A stretch of DNA of 64,000 bases from Arthrobacter sp. C2 (GTDB lineage Bacteria > Actinomycetota > Actinomycetes > Actinomycetales > Micrococcaceae). Below are positions 19,672 to 29,300 of this stretch, one piece after another (within the stretch, counting starts at the first letter, position 1; every line of letters begins with the position of its first letter). The stretch lies in assembly GCA_024207135.1 (NCBI GenBank), contig CP042428.1, forward strand, positions 3,348,001-3,412,000. The letters run 5' to 3'. The notes beneath the pieces are model-generated. The model had not been told where the DNA came from. It saw only the letters and a list, made by a program, of their open reading frames with translations, and made no database searches. The position numbers and the translations under genes are program-made.

Positions 19672-20100
19672 ATGAGCAACGAAGTTGGCCAACGCCATGT
19701 CAACGACCCGGCCGTGGTTCGACGGCTCCTTCAAACCCCCGCGCGCTGGGCGGTGGTCGGATTGACCAACAACCCGCGCCGCGTCGCACCAGGGGTCTCG
19801 TATTTTCTGCAGGAGCAATTGGGCATGGAAATCATCCCGGTTTCCCTGAGCGGCGAGGAAGTCCTGGGCAACACCGGATACAAGCGGTTGGCGGACATTC
19901 CCGGGCACATCGATGTCGTTGACTGCTTCGTGAATTCGCAAAAAGTCGGCGACATCGTTGACCAGGCGATCGCCGTCGGAGCGGATGCGCTTTGGCTGCA
20001 ACTCGGTGTCGTCGATGAAGCGGCAGCCGCACGTGCCAAGGCAGCCGGGCTCGACGTCGTGATGAATACCTGCCCCAAGATCGAGTATTCATACCCCTGA
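19672..20100 (+). CDS. CoA-binding domain protein (CoA_binding_2)
   Basis: A 142-residue stand-alone Rossmann-type CoA-binding protein, similar to the CoA-binding half of succinyl-CoA synthetase and of YccU-like proteins. Typical segments are WAVVGLTNNPRR at the N-terminal nucleotide loop, VDCFVNSQKVG, and LWLQLGVVDEAAAARAKAAGLDVVMNTC near the end. The ATG at 19672 gives the family length. The ribosome site is weak. It is a single gene between the sulfur operon and the giant surface-protein gene. Its exact function is unknown. Confidence 0.85.
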   Translation: MSNEVGQRHVNDPAVVRRLLQTPARWAVVGLTNNPRRVAPGVSYFLQEQLGMEIIPVSLSGEEVLGNTGYKRLADIPGHIDVVDCFVNSQKVGDIVDQAIAVGADALWLQLGVVDEAAAARAKAAGLDVVMNTCPKIEYSYP

Positions 20101-20134
20101 ATTCGACCGGAAATAGATATTCCATTGATTGTAG

Positions 20135-20164
20135 TAGACGTGGATCACATTGTGTGATTAGAAT
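20135..20164 (+). promoter_or_regulatory. candidate promoter with an operator dyad for the giant surface-protein gene
   Basis: A TAGAAT -10-like box (20159-20164) and a weak TAGACG -35-like box (20135-20140) are 18 bases apart. The spacer holds the dyad ATCACA-TTG-TGTGAT (20144-20158). A repressor bound there would block RNA polymerase. The boxes are imperfect, so this is a candidate. Confidence 0.4.
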
Positions 20165-20187
20165 GTCGGCAGCACAAGCAACACAAA

Positions 20188-20329
20188 ATTGGGTGCTGGG
20201 GACCCAATAAATACTGGGGGAAGTTCGAACTTGGGGTTTGAACTTATCTAACGGATCGGCTGGGGCCGTTCCGTAAACGGTGCTTATTGCCTGGTTGTCG
20301 CGCCCCTTGGGGTAATTGGGGTAACTAAA
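20188..20329 (+). promoter_or_regulatory. structured 5' leader: three hairpins with TGGG-containing loops
   Basis: Three successive hairpins are visible. ATTGGGT/ACCCAAT (20188-20208) has loop GCTGGGG. A 10-base-pair stem (20221-20245) has loop TTGGG. ACGGATCGGC/GCCGTTCCGT (20251-20274, one mismatch) has loop TGGG. TGGGG occurs six times in 125 bases (20197, 20215, 20232, 20261, 20308, 20317). The last one lies at the ribosome-site position for the GTG start. CCCC at 20303-20306 could pair with it. Confidence 0.5.
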
Positions 20330-23300
20330 GTGCTCGGCAAAATTGGGGACAATGCTGCACGGATTCCAAAGGGTCATCGCGCGATGCGCAGGGGCTCTTT
20401 TTTGGCTGCGATTTGGAGGAACGGCGTCGTCCGTTCAACCGTTGGCGCCAGTGCGACGACGGCGCTCGTTGCGACGATGATGTTTGGCGGCGGTGGATTT
20501 AATCCCGCCGTGGCCGCGCCAGCCGACAAACCGGACACCGCCGTGGAGCAGCAACTGCTCGACGCGGCGAAGGACGGCGAAACGACGCTCGAATCGGACG
20601 CGTCGAAGAAAGAATCCCTGGCCGCTGCCACGGACGAGAAAACCGCTGAAGCACCTTCTGAGGGCACCGAACCGCCCGCGGCCGCGAAAGTTGCCGAACC
20701 GCAGGAGTCGGCGGCCCCCAAGTCCGAAGCTCCCGTGACAAAGAACCCCGTCGAGACGAAGAAGTCGGCGGCCCCTGCCACCGAAGCTCCCAATAAGACA
20801 GAAACGAAGACCAGCGACCCCTTGGCGAAAACCGCTGACCCCAAGGCCGCACCCCTTGCGGAAGAACCGGTCACTCCGTCGGCTCTTGGTACCTGTGGTC
20901 CCAATGCGGGCACGGGAAGTCTTGGCAAGATGGAGCAAAGGTCGGAAGTGACCGATTGGATGACTGGCAACCTTGCCGAAGGGCTTTTTGAAGGTGGATT
21001 CGTCCAGTACAGAGTCATGATGAGTGACTTGAGCCTTGGAGAGAACGAATTTGTCTTTAGGTACCAAGTCAGGGATGGCGAAAGATGGGGGTTTGACTAC
21101 GCAAGTCGCTTCTCCATGGATGGCGGAAACAACATCAGGACCAGGGTTGTGGAAGGTTCCGGCTCTGCCCGCGAAGATACCGTGTATGTGACATTCGATG
21201 CCACTGCGACCAGCGGGATCCTTTACTTCAGTGCTCATATCGCTTCCGAGCTTGACCGTGGGCCGGCCACCGGAGCCTCGTCGATTTCAGGTTCGTCCTA
21301 CCACGTATCCAAGGTCTCACTGAACTGCGTCGTTAAGGGCGCCTCAGACCTGTCAATAAAAACGGCGGGCATGCAGGTCGGTTTTGTGACCGTTGTCAAG
21401 AAGGCCACCCCCGCCGATGGGACGGATTTCAATTTCAACTTGTCCTCGGAGGAAGCAGAATCTTCAGCCAACTTCGAACTGGATGACAGTTCAGATTCCG
21501 ACACCGGTGAGAATCTTCCGAACCAGATAAAGTACAACGTCGCACCGGGCGAGGTCACGATTTCGGAAGGTGTCCTTCCTGCCGGCTGGAACCTCGCAGA
21601 CCTGACCTGTTCGGGCGTCGCCCCAACGGTCGACAAAACGAAGCGTCTTGTGTCCTTTACCTTGCTGAACCGTGTGGAAGTCGTTTGTACGTTCACCAAC
21701 ACCAAGACAACCTACAAGGATCTTGCGGTCTCCAAGACTGCCAAGCCAAGGTTCGACCGCGACTACGACTGGACCATCGACAAGAACCTTGCCGCCGGCC
21801 AGGACGCCAGCGTCAAGTCGCCGACGACAAACGTCAACGTCAACTACAGCGTGTTGGTCAAGGCCAGCGCCGCGAAGGACAGCAACTTTGTCGTTGACGG
21901 TGTCATCACCGTCGAGAACAGCAACTCCGCCGCCATCAACGGCGTGACGCTGAGCGACAGCCTCCCCGGCGCGGAATGTGCCATCGAAACAGCCGGCGGC
22001 ACAGCCGTTACCGGCCCGATCTCGATTCCGAACGGCACGACGAACTTCAACTACACCTGTGAGATGCCGACCGGAACCACGGCTGCAACCTCAGGAACCA
22101 ACACCGTCAAGGCCAACTGGGACGCAGCATCCTACTTCGGGACGGATGGCGAAGCCAGCGCCACCAAGGACTTCACCTTCGCAGGTGTCGAACCCACCGT
22201 CAGCGATGACAAGGTCACCGTCACGGACAACAACTTTGACCTGAGTACCCTTCCGGATGGCAACCAAGTCACCGCGGCGCAATCATCGAAGACGTTCAAC
22301 TACTCCATCAAGTGGCCAGGGGTCTCCGGCGAATGCACTACCTACGACAACACCTCAACCTACAAGGAATCTGACGGCGGCACCGGGAGCGATTCGGCTT
22401 CGGTCAAGGTGTGCATCGGTGCCAACCTGGAAGTCACCAAGAACGTCCAAGGAAGCTTCAACCGGGCCTACTCCTGGAAGATCGACAAGACCCCGCTGCT
22501 GAACGGCCAGCCGGTCGCGGACAACACGAAGTACACCACCAATGCGAACGGCGAGATCACCGTCGATTACCGGGTGACGGTGACGCCGCAGCCATACGTG
22601 GACAGCAACTGGGCCATGACCGGCACCATGACGGTGAAGAACCCGAACAAGTGGCAGGACGTCGCCGCTACCCTGACCGACTCGGTGGACGTGGGCGGCG
22701 ACGCGGTATGTGCCGTGACCGGCCAGACCAGCCCGGGCACCGGGACCGACCTGGATCAGACCAAGCCCGGATTCCAGACGATCATCCCGAAGGACAGCTC
22801 CGTCGAGTTCGACTACGGCTGTGAATTCGGTTCGCAGCCCAGGTACACGGGCACCAACACCGCCAGGGTCGATTGGAGCAAGGCCGTGGCCTCAACCCCG
22901 GGCGAGTTCGACGAGGGCACTGCCGAAGTCACCGCTGGTTCGTGGACCCAGAGCCCATTGAACCAAAAGGTGACGGTGACCGATGACGAGTTCACCTTCA
23001 GCCCCGCATGGACCCTCGATGGGGCCGACGGCACGAAGCCACAGTCCAAGGACTACACGGTGACCTGGACGGTCCCGGCGGCAGACGCCGGCGAGTGCGT
23101 ACCGTTCACGAACATCGCCAAGGTTTCCGCCACTGAGGTCCTCGCATCCGACGACGCGACCATCCAGGCCTGCCTCCCGGCCGGCTTGAGCGTGTCGAAG
23201 ACCGTGGATGCAAGCTACGACCGCACCTACACGTGGGACATCGACAAGACGGCCATGACCGACGGCACCGTCAATGCGGGCCCCGAAGGAAAGGCGACGG

Positions 23301-26300
23301 TCGGCTACGGCATCACCGTCACCGGCGAGGGCTACACGGACACCAAGTCCATGGGCGGAACCATCACGGTGGCCAACGCGAACCAGTTCGGCGGAGACGT
23401 CGAGACCACGGTCTCGGACACCACGTCGCTGACAGGCCTGCTCTGCACCGTCGACGCCACCCACGATGTGAACCCAATCGCCACCGGCGTGCAGGTCAAC
23501 GTACCGCAGGCCACCTTGGTCGACGGGAACTGGATTCCCGGAACCACGACCGTGAACTACACCTGTGATCCAAGCAATGTCGCCGAATCCGACTACACCG
23601 GCGGAACCAATACCGCAAAGATTGCCTGGGCCGGCGGCGAAGCCACCAGCCCGGCCAAGGCCATCGAATTCAAGCCGGGAACGATCACCGACGAGACCGT
23701 CAAGGTATTTGACGACCAGGCGGTCCCCGGTGCGAACGGCACCGAGGTCGGCACCGTCTCGTGGAGCGAGGTCAAGGACAAGACCCCGCGCACCAAGACG
23801 TTCGCGTACGAATTGGAGCATACGGTGGATTCCGGCACCTGCGGGACCTTCACCAACAAGGCATGGATCGAGCTTGAAGGCGACGACTCGGAGAACCCCT
23901 CCGACGAAGCCACCGCCACCGTGTGTGGCCAGGCAGGTCTGCAGGTCGCCAAGACCGCTGTCGGCTCCTTCGACCGCGTCTACCAGTGGAACGTGACCAA
24001 GGACGTCGACAAGACCGAAAAGACGATCGCCCCGGAAGGAAAGGCAACCTTCAACTACACCGTCAAGGCAGTCCCGAACGGCTTTGAGGACATCGAAGAG
24101 ACCCTGAGCGGTACGATCACCCTGACCAACCCGAACCAGTTCGCCGACGGAGCCATCACCGCAACGGTGACCGACACCGTGGGCATCGAAGGCGTGACGT
24201 GCCTGATCAAGGGCACGGACGCCGACCTCAACGCACCCGGCTTCCAGACAGTGGTGCCAGCCGGCACCAACGGCACAGACGGCAGGCTGGTGCTGAGCTA
24301 CGAGTGTGGCGGCAAGCCTGCCACGTACACGGGAACCAACACGGTCGACGTGTCTTGGAAGGATGCCACCGGCACCCCGCAATCGGCCCAGGCAACGGCC
24401 AAGGTCGAGTACCTCCTCGACACCGAGTACGACAAGACCGTCCTGGTCTTCGACGACAAGGTCCATGAGACCGACTACCCCGAGCTGCTGGGCGAGGCCA
24501 CCTGGAACCAGGAGAAGACCGCCACGGCTTTCGCCTACGACCTGAAGTTCGAGGGAGCCCCGGGGACCTGCACCGGTTACACGAACACCGCGATCGTGAC
24601 CGAGAAGGGCTGGAACCAGGCAACCCTGGACTCCGACAGCAAGACCGTCACAGTCTGTGTCGAACAGGACCTGGTTGTCACCAAGGACGCCATGGCCACC
24701 TACGACCGCGACTACGATTGGAAGGTCGAGAAGAAGGCCGACGAGACCTCCTTCAAGGTCGATGGGAGCGGCAAGGCCACCGCGGGTTACAAGGTGACCG
24801 CCACCCAGGACGGCTACACGGATTCGAAGTGGAAGCTCACGGGCACCATCACGGTGGACAACCCGAACGAGTTCGGTTCGATCACCGCCGATGTCACCGA
24901 TGCCTTGAATGTTGAGGGCATCACCTGCTCCGTCGCTGAAGGCCAGGACGTGGTGGTCGCTGCCGGCAAGACGGCAACGCTCGACTACACCTGCGATGTC
25001 TCGGCCGGCGTGGCCGAAGCCGATTACACCGGCAAGATCACCAACACCGCGACGGCCACCTGGGGAGAGAACCGCAGCGCCTCCAGCGGCCCGGTCGACG
25101 CGAACTTCGCACTGGCTACGGAAACGGACACCGAGATCACGGTGACCGACGACCACTACGCCGAGAATGACGGCGTGCTGGGCACGGTGATCCGCGACCA
25201 GTCACCGAAGACCTTTGCATACGACGTTGATTGGCAGGGCGTTGCCGGCAGGTGCACCACCTTCACCAACACGGCCGTTCTCGAGGGCGACGACGACAAC
25301 CCCGCAGGCAACGAATCATCCGCCGACATCGAGGTCTGCGTCGAGGACGGCCTGACCGTGGTCAAGAAAGTCGAGGCAGGCTTCACCCGCGACTACGACT
25401 GGAGCATCGACAAGCAGGTCGACCAGGGCAAGTTCACCGTTGACGGGAACGGCAAGGTCACCGCGAACTACACGGTCAAGGCGCTCCTGGACGGGCACAA
25501 GGACCAGGACTGGACGATGTCCGGTGCGATCACCGTGTTCAACCCGAACCAGCAGGAAGCCCTCACCGTTGTTGTCACCGACACCCCGGAGATCCCAGGC
25601 GCCGTGTGTGCGGTGGCCAACGGCATCGGCGTGAATGTTCCTGCCGCCACCGAGTCGGAGGGCGTGGTCGCCAACGGAAGCGCCACGGTGCAGTACAACT
25701 GCACCTTTGCCGACGAGGTCTTGGCAGGCGACTACACGGGCAAGAAGAACCACACCACCGTCACCTGGAAGGGTGTCGACGGGATGGACCGCACCGTGAC
25801 CAACAGCGCGCCGATCGTCTTCACGCAGACCGGCAGCATCGACGATTCCGTCACCGTTGTCGATGACAAGACCGTTTCCGGGGCCGAGCATGAACTTGGC
25901 ACCGCGAGCGTGTCCGACGCTCCGAAGACGTTCGCCCCGTACCCGGTTGAACTCCAAGGCACTGCCGGGCAGTGCACCACCTACACCAACACCGCGGTGC
26001 TGAACGAGGAAACCGCGACCGACGGCAAGGACGCAAACAACAAGGCCAGCCAGGACGTGGAAGTCTGTGCCAAGGCCGGACTGCAGGTGGCCAAGGACGC
26101 CACCGCATCCTTCAACCGCCTGTACACCTGGGACGTGGAGAAGTCCGCGAAGCCGTCGAAGCAGACTATCGCCCCGGACGGAATGGCCACGTTCGCCTAC
26201 ACGGTCACGGCCGAACCCAAGGAAAAGATCGACACAGGGTTCACGCTGGACGGCAAGATCACGCTAACCAACCCCAACCAGTTCGCTGACGGTGCGATCA

Positions 26301-29300
26301 CCGCAACCGTCACGGACACCGTGGGCATCGCCGGATTGAGTTGCGACATCACCAACCCCACGGATCATGATCCGGACAAGGCCGGATTCCAGGTCCTGGT
26401 GCCCGCGGGCACCGACGGCACCACCGACGGCACCGTGGAGCTGACGTACCACTGCGCCGGCACACCCGCCAGCTACAACGGCACCAACACCGCGCTCGTG
26501 ACATGGACCGACGCCGCCGGGGAACCCGCTTCGGCCAAGAACACAGTCAAGTTCGCCTACGAGGCCACCGTGACCAACGAAACCGTGCAGGTCTTTGACA
26601 ACAAGGCCGGAACGGTTGAGGAACCGGTCCTGCTGGGCACCGCACACTGGAATGACGGACCCACGGCGTTTGACGCCTACGACCTGTCCTTCCCAGGCGT
26701 TGCGGGAACCTGCACCGACTACACCAACACCGCGACCTTGACCACCATGGCCGGGGAGCCGCGGGCGATGGTGGCAGCCGGGGAAACGAACCTCTTGGCA
26801 ACCGACGAGCAGACCGTCACGGTCTGTGTCGAGCAGGACCTGGATGTCTCCAAGGACGCCACGGCCACCTACGACCGCGACTACGACTGGAAGATCGAGA
26901 AGCAGGTCGATGAGACCGACTTCAACGTCGACGGCGACGGCAAGGTCGCGGCCAACTACACCGTGACCGCAACGCAGGACGAACACACCGACTCGGGTTG
27001 GATACTCGGTGGAACCATCACCGTGCACAACCCGAACGACTTCGGCTCGATCACCGCCGACGTCACCGATGCCCTGAACATCGAGGGCATCACCTGCTCC
27101 GTCGCCGACGGTGCGGACGTGCAGATCGCTGCCGGTGAGACGGCAACGCTCAACTACACCTGTGACGTTGCCGCCGGCGTGGACGAAGCCAAGTACAGCG
27201 GCTTCATCAAGAACACGGCGACCGCCACCTGGGGCGATGGCCGCACCGCGTCCAGCAATCCGATTGACGTGGACTTCACGCTCGATCAGGCCACCGACGC
27301 CTCGGTCAACGTCTACGACGACTTGACCAACCCGGATGCGGAGCCCGTGAAACTGGGCACCGCGACCCTGGACGGCGAGAACGTCTTCGGCCCCTACCCC
27401 GTTGAGCTCCAAGGCACCGCGGGCAAGTGCACCACCTTCACCAACACCGCGGTGCTCAAGGAAAAGGCCGGCAGCGACGAGGACAACACCGATTCGGTGT
27501 CCGTCGAGGTCTGTGTCGAGAAGGGCCTGACGGTCGTCAAGACCGTCAAGGCCGGATTCACCCGCGACTACGACTGGAGCATCGACAAGCAGGTCGACCA
27601 GGGCAAGTTCACGGTCGACGGCAACGGCAAGGCGACCGCGAACTACACGGTCACCGCCACCAAGGACGGGCACAAGGACCAGGACTGGACGATGTCCGGC
27701 TCGATCGACGTGTTCAACCCGAACCAGCAGGAAGCACTGACCGCCGACATCAGCGACGTCACCTCCGTGCCGGGCGCAACCTGCACCATCGCCGGCGGCG
27801 GCACGGACGTCGTTGTCCCCGCGGCCACCGTCGTTGACAGCGAAGTTGTCAGCGGCAAGACCACCATCACCTACGATTGCGTGATCGATGCCGAGCTGGC
27901 CGACTCCGACTATGAGGGGCACACCAACACCGCCACCGTCACCTGGACCGGCACGGACGGCAAGGACCGCACCGCCGACTTCGCGGCGGAAGTCCTGTTC
28001 ACCCAGGACCGGACCAAGGACATCGACGAGACGGTCGACGTTATCGACGACAAGACGGTACCCGGCGCCACACACGATCTGGGCAGCGCCAGCGTCTCCG
28101 AGTCGCCGGTCGAGTTCCAGTACTCGGTCGAACTGGCGGGCGTGGCCGGAGAATGCACCACCTACACCAACACCGCAGTCCTCCAGGAAACCACCGGAAC
28201 CGACGAGGTCGACAACACGGCCACGGCGGACGTGGAAGTATGTGCCAAGGCGGGACTGGAAGTTTCCGACCCCGGCGAAGCCACCTTCGACCGCGAGTAC
28301 CTGTGGAAGCTGGACAAGCAGGTGGACCGCACAGGGGCCGAAATCGGCCTGGACTCAACGGCGACGTTCAACTACACGGTCGCGGCGACACCCGACGGTT
28401 ATGAGGATTCAAACCACCAGGTGGCGGGCACCATCACACTGGTCAACCCGAACCGGTTTGCCGGGGGAGAGATCACCGCCACGCTCACCGGAGGGGTCGA
28501 TATTGCGGGAGTCACCTGCGACATCGATGCCACCGACGCCGACCCGGACACCGACGGATTCCAGGTCCTGGTGCCGGCCGGCGCCGACGGCACGGCCAAC
28601 TCCGTGACCCTTCCCTACACCTGCACCGGGACCCCGGAAAACGGGGCCTACGCAGGCGAGCACACCGTCACCGCGACCTGGGCAACTGCCCAGGGCGGGG
28701 TCGCCACCGCCACGGCCTCGGTCGAGGTGCTCTACGAGCAGGTGGGTTCCACGAATGCCGGCCTTGAGGTCTTTGACGACAAGGCCGGAACCGTCGAAGC
28801 CCCGGTGTCCCTGGGCACCGCGGACTGGAACTCCGACGGTGTTCCCACGGAGTTCACCTACCAGGTGATCTTCACGAACCCGAACCCGGATGCCCTTCAC
28901 GGCACCTGCACCACCCACACCAACACCGCCACCTCGGTGGCAACGGACGACGCCAGCACGTCGGTCGAGGTCTGCGTTGAGGTAGGGGCCCCGACGGTTG
29001 AAAAGACCGTCACCGGCACCCGGCAGAACGCCGATGGCAGCTGGAGCATCACCTACAAGCTGGAGGTCACCAACAACGACGACGTCCAGGGTCGCTACTC
29101 GCTGGATGACACCCTGTCCTTCGGCGGCGGCATCACCGTCACCGACGCCTCGTGGACCGGCCCGACGGGCGGCGACTCGGGCGCCTGGGACCTGGCGACC
29201 CCGGATTACACCGAGGTCATGGCCACCGACAGGCTGATCGACGCCGGCGCCACCGAGGCCTACCAGGTCACGGTCACCGCCAACGTCGCGGCCGGGGTCA

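Noticed and set aside
16839-19703. 954-residue open frame on the minus strand
   Set aside because: It lies entirely antisense to two clear monooxygenase genes, has no family similarity and shows the Gly/Arg/Val-rich composition expected from the antisense of GC-biased codons.
20165-20329. c-di-AMP (ydaO) or c-di-GMP (GEMM) riboswitch in the giant gene leader
   Set aside because: Cell-wall genes often carry these, but none of the conserved core blocks could be matched.
21718-28987. CRISPR or satellite-type repeat array
   Set aside because: The repeats are about 700 bp, in frame and protein coding, with no spacers.
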